NCBI RefSeq assembly: GCF_022095615.2
Contig: NZ_CP155559.1
Coordinates: 3,655,501 to 3,719,500 of the forward strand
Direction of reading: 5' to 3'
DNA: 64,000 bases
From: Bacillus thuringiensis
GTDB taxonomy: Bacteria > Bacillota > Bacilli > Bacillales > Bacillaceae_G
The notes beneath the pieces were generated by a model. The model was not told the DNA's origin and ran no database searches. It saw nothing but the letters and a program-made list of their open reading frames with translations. The position numbers were made by a program, and so were the translations under genes. How positions within the stretch are numbered: the first letter of the stretch is position 1; each line of letters begins with the position of its first letter. This document shows positions 45,744 through 55,405 of this stretch, piece by piece.

Positions 45744-45861
45744 TTTGCGGAGGTGTTTTTTTGTTATTTTGTGCTTTCTAGACAAAATCTGTCGGTAAAA
45801 AATAAAAGTATATGTTTCATAGAATACTATACTTTTTACTTACATATAAATCGAAATATAT

Positions 45862-45894
45862 AAAATAAAAAAAGACCTGCTTAGCAGATCTTTT
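45862..45894 (-). terminator. Second intrinsic terminator after ftsZ
   Basis: An 11-bp stem (45870-45880 with 45884-45894, one G-U) and tight 3-nt loop, then a U-rich run on minus (complement of 45867-45873 and beyond). It lies 40 nt beyond the first one. Confidence 0.8.
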
Positions 45895-45905
45895 CCCTGT
45901 ATAAA

Positions 45906-45935
45906 ACAAAAAAGGAGCATGAAAGCTCCTTTTCT
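45906..45935 (-). terminator. First intrinsic terminator after ftsZ
   Basis: A 9-bp stem (45910-45918 with 45925-45933) with 6-nt loop just past the ftsZ stop, U residues on minus. With the next hairpin it forms a tandem terminator that insulates spoIIG from the dcw cluster. Confidence 0.85.
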
Positions 45936-45936
45936 T

Positions 45937-47091
45937 TTATCGTCTACGACGGTTACGTAAGAATGCTGGAATATCGATGTCATCTGAATCTGTATGACGC
46001 TCATGCACAACCGGCTCTTCACGTTTCATTTCACGCTTAACTTCACGTTGTTTGGAAGGTTGAGCTACTTGCTGTTGCTGTTGTTGCGTGTGATTCGCAG
46101 TCGGACGGATAATTGGTTTTGGTGGCTGCGTCGAAGCACTATCATCAAAACCAGTTGCAATTACAGTTACAACGATATCATCTTTTAATCCTTCATTAAT
46201 AACAGAACCGAAGATCATATTTACTTCTGGATCTGAAGCTGAAGCTACAATGTCTGCCGCTTCTTGTACTTCATATAAGCTTAAGTTAGCTCCACCCGTA
46301 ATGTTCATGATAACACCTTGAGCTCCATCAATAGAAGTTTCTAATAATGGACTAGAAATCGCTTTTTTCGCAGCTTCAGCAGCACGATTTTCTCCATTAC
46401 CAGAACCAATACCCATTAAAGCAGAACCTCTATTAGACATAATTGTTTTTACGTCTGCGAAGTCTAAGTTAATTAAACCTGGTGTTGCAATTAAATCAGA
46501 AATACCTTGAACACCTTGACGTAATACGTTATCCGCTTCACGGAATGCTTCTAACATCGGCGTATTTTTATCAACAATCTCTAATAAGCGATCATTTGGA
46601 ATTACAATAAGTGTATCTACATTTTCTTTAAATGCCGCAATACCAGATGCTGCTTGTGTTGCACGCTTGCGTCCTTCAAATGTAAATGGACGTGTTACAA
46701 CACCAACTGTTAATGCACCTAATTCTTTTGCAACTTGAGCAACAACTGGAGCTGCACCAGTTCCAGTTCCGCCGCCCATACCAGCAGTTACGAAGACCAT
46801 ATCTGCACCACGAAGTGCTTCTTGGATCTGTTCTTTACTTTCTTCTGCAGCTTTTTTCCCTACTTCAGGGTTTGCACCTGCACCAAGTCCACGTGTTAAT
46901 TTTCCACCAATTTGCATTTTTGTTTCAGCTTTTGATAGATTTAATGCTTGTGCATCAGTATTCACAGCGATAAAGTCTACACCTTGTACACCGTGTTCAA
47001 TCATACGGTTTACAGCATTGTTTCCGCCACCGCCGACACCGATAACTTTTATATTCGCTAATTGATCTTGAGTAGTATCAAACTCTAACAT
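45937..47091 (-). CDS. ftsZ: Cell division GTPase FtsZ
   Basis: A 384-residue tubulin homologue that forms the Z-ring. The N-terminal [11 protein letters not shown] loop, tubulin signature [11 protein letters not shown] (about 104-114) and the T7 loop [11 protein letters not shown] are all present. A Gln-rich linker (about 325-365) leads to the conserved C-terminal peptide ([14 protein letters not shown]) bound by FtsA and SepF. ATG 47091 follows GGGGG. It ends the ftsA-ftsZ unit with tandem terminators. Confidence 0.98.
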   Translation of the reverse strand: MLEFDTTQDQLANIKVIGVGGGGNNAVNRMIEHGVQGVDFIAVNTDAQALNLSKAETKMQIGGKLTRGLGAGANPEVGKKAAEESKEQIQEALRGADMVFVTAGMGGGTGTGAAPVVAQVAKELGALTVGVVTRPFTFEGRKRATQAASGIAAFKENVDTLIVIPNDRLLEIVDKNTPMLEAFREADNVLRQGVQGISDLIATPGLINLDFADVKTIMSNRGSALMGIGSGNGENRAAEAAKKAISSPLLETSIDGAQGVIMNITGGANLSLYEVQEAADIVASASDPEVNMIFGSVINEGLKDDIVVTVIATGFDDSASTQPPKPIIRPTANHTQQQQQQVAQPSKQREVKREMKREEPVVHERHTDSDDIDIPAFLRNRRRR

Positions 47092-47130
47092 GTCGAAATC
47101 CCCCTAGAACCTCATTTTTCGTGTCCAATT

Positions 47131-48438
47131 TTAATCCCATAAATAACGGAATACACGTTTTACTTTTGACATCATACGGTCATCATTTTGATTATTATTG
47201 TTTTGATTACGAGTTTTTTGTTTCGCAGGTTGCTGTTGTACCGGCGTTGGTGCTGGTGCTGGTACTGGTTCAAAATGTTCTTGCTTTTCCTGCACATTTT
47301 TCCCACGTAATTTAGCTTTTTGATAAGAATGTTTAATTAATCCTACTCCACTTGTATATTGGGGCTCACGCACACCAATATAATCAGGAGTCGCTATACG
47401 AACATTTTCATGTAAAATATCATATGCAAGATCAAGAACACCCGGCATAGAAGCAATTCCACCAGTTAGTACATAACCAGAAGCTACTTGCTTTACTCCT
47501 AACTTACGCACTTCATCTTGAACAAACATTAAAATTTCCTCTACACGAGCCTCTATTATATCCGATAATTCCAACTGAGAATATTGTTCTGTTTGGTCGC
47601 TTCCCATAATAGGAACCGTAAACATCTCTTCTTCAGATGCTGTATCATAAAAAGCATGTCCATATTTCAACTTAATTTGATCTGCATTGTCTGTTGAAGT
47701 TTTCAACCCAATCGCAATATCCTTCGTTATATGGTCTCCGCCTAACGGTAATACGCTTGTCGCTTGTAACTCTCCATCTTTAAAAATAGATAAAGTTGTA
47801 GATCCTCCCCCCATATCAACAAGGGCTACTCCTCTATGTTTTTCATCTGAAGATATCGCAACTGTTGCAGCCGCTAAAGGTTGAAGACAAATATCAACTA
47901 TTTCAAGACCTGCTTTTTCTACACAACGAAGTAGGTTATGTAGTAAAGTTCTCGAGCCTGTTATAAGTGTACCTTCCATTTCTAATCTTACACCGATCAT
48001 CCCGCGTGGATCGTTAATCTCGTCAAGACCGTCTACGATGAACTGTCGAGGTACCACATCAATAAACTCACGTTCTGGAGCAATTGACACAACTTGTGCT
48101 GCATCTAGAACGCGTAAGACATCTTCATTCCCGATTTCACGATCTTCATTTGAAACAGCGACTACTCCGTGACAAGGAAGTAGCTGTACCTGGTTTGCAT
48201 TGACACCTACTACAACTTGCTCAATGTGGATTCCCACCATGCGCTCAGCTTGTTCAATTGCTTTTTTAATTGATCGAACAGTCTCGTCTATATCAACTAT
48301 CGATCCCTTCTTTAAACCATTTGATTTTACATTTCCAACACCAATAATGTTTAAGCTGTCATTAACCATTTCACCAATGATGACTTTAACATTGGATGTA
48401 CCGATGTCAAGACTAACATATATTTCATTGCTGTTCAT
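47131..48438 (-). CDS. ftsA: Cell division actin-like protein FtsA
   Basis: A 435-residue actin-fold ATPase that anchors FtsZ polymers to the membrane. Phosphate loops SLDIGTSNVKVII (N-terminal) and VDMGGGSTTLSI are visible, with the 1C subdomain between, and the adenosine-binding TGGIASMPG. A Pro/Gln/Asn-rich linker (about 385-415) precedes a C-terminal amphipathic helix (KVKRVFRYLWD) for membrane binding. Shine-Dalgarno is AAGGAGG. Forty nt separate it from ftsZ. Confidence 0.96.
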   Translation of the reverse strand: MNSNEIYVSLDIGTSNVKVIIGEMVNDSLNIIGVGNVKSNGLKKGSIVDIDETVRSIKKAIEQAERMVGIHIEQVVVGVNANQVQLLPCHGVVAVSNEDREIGNEDVLRVLDAAQVVSIAPEREFIDVVPRQFIVDGLDEINDPRGMIGVRLEMEGTLITGSRTLLHNLLRCVEKAGLEIVDICLQPLAAATVAISSDEKHRGVALVDMGGGSTTLSIFKDGELQATSVLPLGGDHITKDIAIGLKTSTDNADQIKLKYGHAFYDTASEEEMFTVPIMGSDQTEQYSQLELSDIIEARVEEILMFVQDEVRKLGVKQVASGYVLTGGIASMPGVLDLAYDILHENVRIATPDYIGVREPQYTSGVGLIKHSYQKAKLRGKNVQEKQEHFEPVPAPAPTPVQQQPAKQKTRNQNNNNQNDDRMMSKVKRVFRYLWD

Positions 48439-48838
48439 TCTTTGGCACCTCCTTCTTTATTTATACCATACAACTCAATATATGGAACAACAATCGCAAC
48501 TTTACTATTTATAAGAAAAATATTCAACGTCTTTATACGTTTCCCTTTTTTAACCCTATATTTTTCTTATTTTTATTTAACATTCATTTAAGAATATCGC
48601 AGTAAACTGTGAATAACTGCTTATCTTGAAATAATTCTATTTCAAGTGTAAAGATTACCGCCAAGTATAAGTCTACACTAAGATGTACTCATAGAAAAGT
48701 GAAACTTGTACCAATCCTAGTATGAATCTAAGAATTTTTACATCTTTTTCATCAAATGAACCATTCTTGTAAATTCAGATGCACCAAGTAGAACATTCGT
48801 TTTGTTTTTTCTACAATAACGTAGTGAAAACTATCTTT
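48439..48838. other. 400-bp intergenic region between divIB and ftsA
   Basis: AT-rich region where Bacillus subtilis has ylxW, ylxX and sbp. No ORF with a plausible ribosome-binding site is seen, apart from the strong ftsA Shine-Dalgarno at its end. It contains a perfect 8-bp inverted repeat at 48625-48646. ftsA promoters probably lie here, but I find no unambiguous -35/-10 pair. Confidence 0.6.
48625..48646. repeat. Perfect 8-bp inverted repeat upstream of ftsA
   Basis: CTTGAAAT (48625-48632) and ATTTCAAG (48639-48646) around AATTCT. There is no U tract on either side, so it looks more like a protein-binding site than a terminator. Confidence 0.6.
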
Positions 48839-49609
48839 CTATTCTTTTTTTTCTTCCGCTCCTAATTCTTTCGTATATGCCCCTACTTCTAAATCAATTA
48901 ATACCTTTTTACCCGGCTCAATTGTTTTTAAGATAAGCGGATAAGCTTCCATACGCTTTGCGAAATTTTGAATCGTAGTGCTCACTTCGTACCCTTCGTT
49001 CATATATAAAGTAAGATGATCTTCATTTGCATTCGTCGGTGAATAACGAATTTCAGAAATAGATCTTAAAATAGTTGGTGTTAATTTTTCAAGCTCGGCA
49101 ATTAACTCCTTCATTTTCTCCTCTTTAAAAGGTTCGAAAATTGGCGCTGCAACAGGAAGTTTTCCGTTCGGAAGTACCTCAAGTGTTTTCCCGTTCTCTA
49201 ATAACGGTTGTAATTTCCCATCTTTGTTTATATAACCAATCGTTAAATATTCTTCAATATGAACATCAATTTTATTTGGAAAACGTTTTTTTACATTTAC
49301 CGCTTTAATTTCTTTTCGTTTCGTTAGGTTTTCTTCTGCTTTATGTGCTGTCACTCGGAAATAACTTGTATCATACGTCACACCTGATTCCTTCATCACT
49401 TGTTCATCTGTCATATAATGATTTCCAAACACACTTATCTTTTTGATATTGCTTAGCGGAGACCGAAAGTAAATTAAAAAGAGCACTAATAAAAATAAAA
49501 TTGATATGTATAAAATCAACCGATGATTAACATTTTTCTTGTTTTTTTTCTGTTGATTTTTTAACTTTGGTACACGATCCTGTAGTTTAATCACTTTACT
49601 ATTTTTCAT
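48839..49609 (-). CDS. divIB: Cell division protein DivIB/FtsQ
   Basis: A 256-residue bitopic membrane protein with a basic cytoplasmic N terminus, one membrane segment (LILYISILFLLVLFLIYF, about 31-48), a POTRA domain (about 52-120: IKKISVFGNHYMTDEQVMKESG) and a beta domain. It forms a complex with FtsL and DivIC and stabilises septal synthases. Start has GGGGGATC upstream. It lies after murB as in Bacillus subtilis. Confidence 0.95.
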   Translation of the reverse strand: MKNSKVIKLQDRVPKLKNQQKKNKKNVNHRLILYISILFLLVLFLIYFRSPLSNIKKISVFGNHYMTDEQVMKESGVTYDTSYFRVTAHKAEENLTKRKEIKAVNVKKRFPNKIDVHIEEYLTIGYINKDGKLQPLLENGKTLEVLPNGKLPVAAPIFEPFKEEKMKELIAELEKLTPTILRSISEIRYSPTNANEDHLTLYMNEGYEVSTTIQNFAKRMEAYPLILKTIEPGKKVLIDLEVGAYTKELGAEEKKE

Positions 49610-49625
49610 GTACGATCCCCCTACG

Positions 49626-49661
49626 TAACATAAAGAACGGCATGTTCCTCATGCCGTTCTT
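49626..49661 (-). terminator. Hairpin between murB and divIB
   Basis: A 12-bp stem (AAGAACGGCATG at 49633-49644 with its complement at 49650-49661) and a 5-nt loop. The following minus-strand U tract is short, so termination may be incomplete. Confidence 0.65.
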
Positions 49662-49707
49662 ATCTTCTTATTATAACATAAATGATAATGAGCGGAACGA
49701 ATAACCG

Positions 49708-50613
49708 TTATCTTCCAATGATTTCTACTTCTGTATGCATTTCTACGCCAAATTTATCCTTGATTGTTTGTTTTATTAATGCAATTAACGATAAGACATC
49801 TTGCGAACTGGCTCCCCCAGTATTAATAATAAAATTCCCATGCATTTCAGAAATTTGAGCTCCGCCTATTTGATAACCACGAAGCCCCGCCTTTTCTATT
49901 AAGTCTCCTGCAAAGTATGGAATTGGATTCCGAAATATACTTCCTGCACAAGGATGATTCCACGGCTGTGTTTCACGGCGGTAATCTTTATTCTTTTGCA
50001 TGACGCTTACGATTCCCTCACGCTCTCCTACCTGCAATTGAAACTCAGCTTCCAAAACAATACCAGGATGTTTCGTTTGCAATACAGAAGTACGATAGGA
50101 AAACTCCATTTCTTCATGCGTTAACCAATCAATTGTTCCATTTTCAAACAAAATAAGAGCTTTTGATAATATGTTTGATATATCCGATTTATGTGCTCCT
50201 GCATTCATATACACTGCACCACCAACACTTCCTGGAATACCACTGGCAAATTCCAGGCCGGATAACCCTTGACGACTAAGTAAAGTTGATAATTTAATAA
50301 GGGGATACCCGCCACCAACTCTTACTCTATGTTTTTCGACTTCTAAGTGGTCTAATCCTTCTCCTAAACGAATAACGACACCTTCTATACCTAGGTCAGA
50401 TACAAGAAGGTTCGAACCGCGACCAATTACAGTCCACTTTGTTTTATATTTTTTTACTAACTGCAACGTTTTTTCAATACCGGCAACATGCTTTGGCACA
50501 ATTAAAATATCAGCTGGTCCACCTATTTTCATAGTGGTATAACGCGCTAACGCTTCATTCACTAACACGCGACCAACATTTGCTTCTATAAGCTCATTTA
50601 CTAATTGCTCCAT
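49708..50613 (-). CDS. murB: UDP-N-acetylenolpyruvoylglucosamine reductase MurB
   Basis: A 301-residue FAD enzyme that reduces enolpyruvyl-UDP-GlcNAc to UDP-MurNAc. It shows the FAD-binding segments [22 protein letters not shown] and [17 protein letters not shown], and the C-terminal [21 protein letters not shown] block with the catalytic Glu region of type II MurB. ATG 50613 has GGGGGAG upstream and is preferred over 50619. Confidence 0.96.
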   Translation of the reverse strand: MEQLVNELIEANVGRVLVNEALARYTTMKIGGPADILIVPKHVAGIEKTLQLVKKYKTKWTVIGRGSNLLVSDLGIEGVVIRLGEGLDHLEVEKHRVRVGGGYPLIKLSTLLSRQGLSGLEFASGIPGSVGGAVYMNAGAHKSDISNILSKALILFENGTIDWLTHEEMEFSYRTSVLQTKHPGIVLEAEFQLQVGEREGIVSVMQKNKDYRRETQPWNHPCAGSIFRNPIPYFAGDLIEKAGLRGYQIGGAQISEMHGNFIINTGGASSQDVLSLIALIKQTIKDKFGVEMHTEVEIIGR

Positions 50614-50674
50614 AAACAATCTCCCCCATACTAAGTATCCTTATTACAGTAGTATGCAGGGCGTTCACCTAACG

Positions 50675-51769
50675 TTATTTTTTTACAAGCTTATTCATTA
50701 CTTCATACAGCTTATTTGCTGCATCTGGAATACCTAATTGCCCCGCAGCCAGCTTCATATTTTGTAATGTTTGTTCATCTAATAAAATCTCATCAATATC
50801 ACGAATAAGCGTTTCTGCTGTTAAATCTTTTTCAAGCAACATTTTTGCTGCTCCTTTATCGACAACAGAGCGTGCATTCTTTTCCTGATGGTTATTTGTT
50901 ACGTAAGGACTCGGAATTAACACACTTGGCTTACCTAACGCGGTTAATTCTGCAAGTGTTGTTGCCCCCGCTCTTGAAACAACAAGATCTACACCTGTAA
51001 GTACCTCTGGCATATTATGAATGAAAGGTTTAATAATAACATTATTCGGATTCCCTTTTTGCTTCACTGCTTCCATCACTTTGTCATAATGAACTTCACC
51101 TGTTACATACAATATTTCGTAACTTTTATTTCCAAACTGTTCAATTGCCTCTACGAAAGCATCGTTAATCGGTCTAGCTCCACGACTTCCACCAAAAATA
51201 AGTACGGATTTTTTAGGAAGAGATAAACCTACTGAACGTTTTCCTTTCATTCCATTCTGATCCATTACTTCTGATGCTCGTGGATTTCCTGTCATAACCA
51301 CTTTTGACTGTGGAAAATGTTCTGCAGCCGCTTCAAAACAAACCGCAACTTTATCAACATAGCGGCTTAAAAATTTATTCGTTACACCAGGTACACTATT
51401 TTGTTCATGTACAATGGTTGGAATACCTAATTTTGCTGCAGCATATACAACTGGGCCACATACATATCCACCCGTTCCAATCACAATATCCGGATTAAAA
51501 CGACGAATATATCGTTTACTATCTTGTACACCCTTTAGGAAACGCATCACCGTTTTCACGTTATCTAACGATATTTTACGCTTAAATCCACTTATAACAA
51601 TAGATTGAAACGGTATACCTGCTTTTGGAACAATTGTGCTCTCTAATCCGCTCTCCGTACCAATATATAAAAACCTTGCTTCCGGATTTAATTTTTTTAT
51701 TTCCCTTATTAAAGCAAGAGCCGGATAAATATGACCTCCAGTACCCCCACCACTTACTAATACACGCAC
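50675..51769 (-). CDS. murG: UDP-GlcNAc:lipid I N-acetylglucosaminyltransferase MurG
   Basis: A 364-residue GT-B glycosyltransferase that converts lipid I to lipid II on the inner membrane face. The N-terminal glycine loop [12 protein letters not shown] and donor-site motifs GGSRGA and [12 protein letters not shown] are present. The start codon is GTG 51769, 8 nt after GGAGG. A terminator-like hairpin precedes it, at the spoVE end. Confidence 0.97.
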   Translation of the reverse strand: MRVLVSGGGTGGHIYPALALIREIKKLNPEARFLYIGTESGLESTIVPKAGIPFQSIVISGFKRKISLDNVKTVMRFLKGVQDSKRYIRRFNPDIVIGTGGYVCGPVVYAAAKLGIPTIVHEQNSVPGVTNKFLSRYVDKVAVCFEAAAEHFPQSKVVMTGNPRASEVMDQNGMKGKRSVGLSLPKKSVLIFGGSRGARPINDAFVEAIEQFGNKSYEILYVTGEVHYDKVMEAVKQKGNPNNVIIKPFIHNMPEVLTGVDLVVSRAGATTLAELTALGKPSVLIPSPYVTNNHQEKNARSVVDKGAAKMLLEKDLTAETLIRDIDEILLDEQTLQNMKLAAGQLGIPDAANKLYEVMNKLVKK

Positions 51770-51844
51770 TACTAATTCCTCCGCTTCTCTTTTCTTATTT
51801 CAGTCGTATTTATTTCTATATACATCATGTTTCTTCGCGCACAT

Positions 51845-51875
51845 ACGAAAAACCCTGTCTTATAAAACAGGGTTT
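51845..51875 (-). terminator. Intrinsic terminator at the end of spoVE
   Basis: A 9-bp stem (51850-51858 with 51867-51875) and 8-nt loop overlapping the spoVE stop, with a U run on minus. It is inside the dcw cluster, 5' of murG. Confidence 0.8.
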
Positions 51876-52965
51876 AGTAGCGAGAATGGCGACTTATATT
51901 TAATAATACACCTACTGCCATTAACATTAATGTCAAACTTGATCCACCATAACTTAAAAACGGTAAAGTAATACCCGTAACAGGCATCAATCCTGTTACA
52001 ACACCAACATTAATCATTACTTGAATCGCAATCATCGCCACAATACCTACTGCTAAAAACGTACCATATAAATCAGGCGCTCCTAAAGCTATACGAATCC
52101 CACGCCATAATAACAGACTAAATAATAATAACACAAATGAACCACCAATAAAACCTAATTCCTCAGATAAGATTGCAAATATAAAGTCTGTTTGTGGTTC
52201 AGGTAAATAAAGAAACTTTTGTCTACTTTGTCCAAGTCCGAGCCCGAATAATCCACCTGGTCCAATTGCGAGTAACGATTGAATAATTTGAAATCCACTT
52301 CCAAGCGGATCTGACCACGGATCTAAATATGATGTAATACGTTTCATTCGATACGGTGCTGATGCAATCAGCCCTACAAATCCTGCTACACCAAGCAAAC
52401 CAAACATTGCAAAGTGAAAGACCCTTGCCCCCGAGATAAATATCATAATAATACATGTCCCAACCATTACCGTTCCTGTGCCAAGATCTGGCTGTAACAT
52501 AATCATCCCAAAAGCAAGAAATACAAAACTAAGAGCTGGTAGTAAACCACGTTTAAAAGAGGTAATTAATTTTTGTCGTTCCGCTAAAAATTTTGCTAAG
52601 AAAATAATCATCGCAAACTTCATAAATTCTGATGGTTGAATGGAAAATGCCCCGATTCCAATCCAACTTCGCGCTCCTCCTCGAACAAGCCCTACCCCAG
52701 GAATAAGAACAAGAATAAGAAGAATGAAGCAAACTAGCAAAATTACTTTTGAATACGTACGCCACACCCAATAATCAATTTTCATAATTAAAAACATAGC
52801 CACTACACCAATACTTGCAAATAGCAATTGCCTTTTTGCAAAAAAGAATGAGTCCCCCATTTTATAAGAGGCCCAAACCGCACTCGCACTATACACCATA
52901 ACCATTCCGATTGTTAACAACGCAAGTGTAACGATGATGAGAATAAAATCAGGCGTTTTCTTCAT
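51874..52965 (-). CDS. spoVE: SEDS-family peptidoglycan polymerase SpoVE
   Basis: A 363-residue protein with ten membrane segments and the SEDS signature (FLSEELGFIGG, PVTGITLPFLSYGGSS). It partners SpoVD to polymerise glycan for the spore cortex. It is called SpoVE rather than FtsW by its place between murD and murG, but the two families cannot be separated by motifs alone. The GAGG of its Shine-Dalgarno is 15 nt from ATG 52965, and 8 nt from an out-of-frame ATG at 52972. Confidence 0.88.
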   Translation of the reverse strand: MKKTPDFILIIVTLALLTIGMVMVYSASAVWASYKMGDSFFFAKRQLLFASIGVVAMFLIMKIDYWVWRTYSKVILLVCFILLILVLIPGVGLVRGGARSWIGIGAFSIQPSEFMKFAMIIFLAKFLAERQKLITSFKRGLLPALSFVFLAFGMIMLQPDLGTGTVMVGTCIIMIFISGARVFHFAMFGLLGVAGFVGLIASAPYRMKRITSYLDPWSDPLGSGFQIIQSLLAIGPGGLFGLGLGQSRQKFLYLPEPQTDFIFAILSEELGFIGGSFVLLLFSLLLWRGIRIALGAPDLYGTFLAVGIVAMIAIQVMINVGVVTGLMPVTGITLPFLSYGGSSLTLMLMAVGVLLNISRHSRY

Positions 52966-52972
52966 TACCCAT
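52949..52972 (-). other. Seven-codon ORF overlapping the spoVE start out of frame
   Basis: ATG 52972 opens MGNEENA and stops at 52949-52951, inside spoVE. GAGG (52981-52984) lies 8 nt upstream, the ideal spacing, while spoVE ATG 52965 is 15 nt away. It may reduce or couple spoVE translation. No conservation information is available from the window. Confidence 0.4.
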
Positions 52973-53012
52973 AAACACCACCTCTTTAGGCAGAAACTTT
53001 TGCCCTATGTAA

Positions 53013-53048
53013 CAAAACATCAGTAGGTGTTAGCCTACTGATGTTTTG
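53013..53048 (-). terminator. Perfect 15-bp hairpin between murD and spoVE, probable terminator or attenuator
   Basis: Arms at 53013-53027 and 53034-53048 are fully complementary with a 6-nt loop. On minus the stem ends in UUUUG and is followed by UUACAU, a poor U tract, so it may be a weak terminator. Confidence 0.6.
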
Positions 53049-53055
53049 ATTTACT

Positions 53056-54408
53056 TTATATAAGTTTATGCACAGCTTGTATAAAAATGTCTCCTCTTTC
53101 TTCAAATGTTTTAAATTGATCCCAGCTTGCACATGCTGGAGAAAGAAGAATTACATCGCCATCTGTAGAATGAGCATAAGCTTTCACTACAGCTTCATCT
53201 AAAGTATCGACACTTTCAATTGTATCTAATCCCGCTTTTTCTGCAGCTCTTACTAATTTTGGAGCTGTTTGTCCAAATGTCACAATTGCTTTTACATTTT
53301 TGAAATACGGAATTAAATCATCGAATTCATTTCCACGATCAAGCCCGCCTGCTAATAACACAATCGGTTGTGTAAACGCAGATAAAGCTTTCTCAGTCGC
53401 TAACATATTCGTTGCTTTTGAGTCATTATAAACCTTACGATTGTTAATAGTTGTTACATATTCTAAACGATGTTTTACACCTGTAAAACGTTTTAACACC
53501 GCTGTAATCGCTTCATTAGAAACACCTAATAATTTTGCGATACTCATTGCTGCTAAAATATTTTCTAAATTATGTTGACCAGGTAAAACGATATCGCCTA
53601 CTTCAACAACTTTTTCACCTTTAAAACAAAGAGCATTCTCTTTTATACATGCACCATCTTCAATTTCTTTCGTTGTCGAGAATAGTACTTTTTGCCCTTT
53701 ACTATAAGCAGATAAAGCCATCACATCTGCATCATCTGCATTTATTACACTATAATCATTTTCTGTTTGGTTTTTAAAAATATTTGCTTTTGCTAAACCA
53801 TATTCCTTCTTCGTCCCGTGATAATCTAAGTGGGCCTCAAATAAATTTAAAAACGCAGCAATTTTAGGCTGGAACAATTCTACTCCCATCAGTTGGAACG
53901 ATGAAAGTTCTGTAACTACAACTTCATTTTCTTTTGCATCCTGTGCTACTTCACACGCTACAGTTCCTATGTTTCCTGCAATTACAGGATGCTTTTGTCC
54001 TTCTTTTAGCATTTCAAATGCAAGCATTGTCGTCGTCGTTTTACCGTTAGACCCTGTAATCCCAACAAATGGCGCTTCTGAAATACGATATGCTAATTCA
54101 ACTTCCGTAACAATTGGAATTTGCTTTTCTTTCGCAGCAACTAATAATGGATTAGAATACGGGATTCCTGGATTTTTTACAACAAGAGAAATATTTCTCT
54201 CTAACAATTCTAAAGGATGACCACCGCATACAACGTCCATTCCTTTTGCTTGTAATTCTGCAGCAAGTACATTATCCGCTAAAGGCTTTCCGTCATTTAC
54301 AATAACATTTGCCCCTAATTTTTGTAACAGCGTAGCTGCTGCATAACCACTTTTTGCAATGCCTAATACAAGAATATTTTTATTTTGAAATTCAGTTACA
54401 GTTTTCAA
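53056..54408 (-). CDS. murD: UDP-N-acetylmuramoylalanine--D-glutamate ligase MurD
   Basis: A 450-residue Mur ligase that adds D-Glu to UDP-MurNAc-L-Ala. The ATP loop [14 protein letters not shown] (about 116-129), [12 protein letters not shown] and the [10 protein letters not shown] motif are intact. The start is TTG 54408, immediately after the mraY stop; GGGGTGTGG within the mraY end serves as ribosome-binding site, which implies translational coupling. Confidence 0.96.
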   Translation of the reverse strand: MKTVTEFQNKNILVLGIAKSGYAAATLLQKLGANVIVNDGKPLADNVLAAELQAKGMDVVCGGHPLELLERNISLVVKNPGIPYSNPLLVAAKEKQIPIVTEVELAYRISEAPFVGITGSNGKTTTTMLAFEMLKEGQKHPVIAGNIGTVACEVAQDAKENEVVVTELSSFQLMGVELFQPKIAAFLNLFEAHLDYHGTKKEYGLAKANIFKNQTENDYSVINADDADVMALSAYSKGQKVLFSTTKEIEDGACIKENALCFKGEKVVEVGDIVLPGQHNLENILAAMSIAKLLGVSNEAITAVLKRFTGVKHRLEYVTTINNRKVYNDSKATNMLATEKALSAFTQPIVLLAGGLDRGNEFDDLIPYFKNVKAIVTFGQTAPKLVRAAEKAGLDTIESVDTLDEAVVKAYAHSTDGDVILLSPACASWDQFKTFEERGDIFIQAVHKLI

Positions 54409-55383
54409 TTACATCCACACCCCGATATAAATTCCTAACACAGCTAATAAAAATCCTACAGACCAAAATGTCACAACAACACGCCACTCTGACCAACCAC
54501 ATAATTCATAATGATGGTGTAATGGACTCATTTTAAAGACACGTTTTCCTGTTGTTTTAAAAGAAATGACCTGAATAATAACAGATAAAGTTTCCATTAC
54601 GAATACTCCACCAATGATTACAAGTAGCAATTCTTGTTTTAATAAAATCGCTACAGCTGCAATGGCTCCACCTAAAGCTAAGGAACCTGTATCTCCCATA
54701 AACACTTTCGCTGGATTTGCATTGAATACTAAAAATCCAAGTACAGCTCCTACAACTGCCATACAGAATATCGCTACTCCAAATTGCTCTTGTGCTACTG
54801 CAATAATACTAAACGCTCCAAATGCAATAGCAGCTGTTCCTGATAATAAACCATCTAAACCGTCAGTTAAGTTAACTGCATTTGATCCACCAATAAGCAT
54901 AAATAATACAAGTACAAAATACGCCCAACCTAGTTCAAACTTAACATCTGTTCCCGGAATCATGATGTATGTGTGGAACGCTTGCCCTTTTCCAATTAAA
55001 AAGAACGCAATAGCAATAACAAGCTGACCTACTAATTTTTGTTTTGATGTTAAACCAAGATTTCTCTTCTTAACTACCTTTATGTAGTCATCTAAAAATC
55101 CAATTAATCCGTAGCCAAATGTCACTAATAATAATAACGAAACCTCTGCACCTAAATGATTAAACTTAATCGCCATAATAAGTGAAGTTACCATCATAGA
55201 TACATATATGACAATACCACCCATTGTCGGTGTCCCTGATTTTTTTTGATGTGACTTTGGTCCCTCATCACGAATACTCTGTCCGAACTTTAATTTCCTT
55301 AAAAATGGAATAAACAATGGCGAAAGGGCAACAGAAATTAAGAATGCTACCCCAGCCGTTACTAATAAACCTTGCTCAAGCAC
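54409..55383 (-). CDS. mraY: Phospho-N-acetylmuramoyl-pentapeptide transferase MraY
   Basis: A 324-residue, ten-helix membrane enzyme that makes lipid I from UDP-MurNAc-pentapeptide and undecaprenyl phosphate. Conserved motifs include GFLDDYIKV with catalytic Asp, [21 protein letters not shown] and MSPLHHHYE. The start is GTG 55383, 7 nt after AGGAGG; the frame extends to 55401 but that region holds the ribosome-binding site. Confidence 0.97.
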   Translation of the reverse strand: MLEQGLLVTAGVAFLISVALSPLFIPFLRKLKFGQSIRDEGPKSHQKKSGTPTMGGIVIYVSMMVTSLIMAIKFNHLGAEVSLLLLVTFGYGLIGFLDDYIKVVKKRNLGLTSKQKLVGQLVIAIAFFLIGKGQAFHTYIMIPGTDVKFELGWAYFVLVLFMLIGGSNAVNLTDGLDGLLSGTAAIAFGAFSIIAVAQEQFGVAIFCMAVVGAVLGFLVFNANPAKVFMGDTGSLALGGAIAAVAILLKQELLLVIIGGVFVMETLSVIIQVISFKTTGKRVFKMSPLHHHYELCGWSEWRVVVTFWSVGFLLAVLGIYIGVWM

Positions 55384-55405
55384 ATGTAGTCCTCCTCTCA
55401 CGTTG

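Noticed and set aside
45840..46022. Minus-strand 60-codon frame over the ftsZ end and its terminators
   Set aside because: It crosses two terminator hairpins and overlaps the conserved FtsZ C-terminal peptide in another frame.
46050..46110. CAA/CAG-rich run in ftsZ as a possible expanded repeat
   Set aside because: It encodes the variable Gln-rich linker that is normal in FtsZ between the GTPase domain and the C-terminal peptide.
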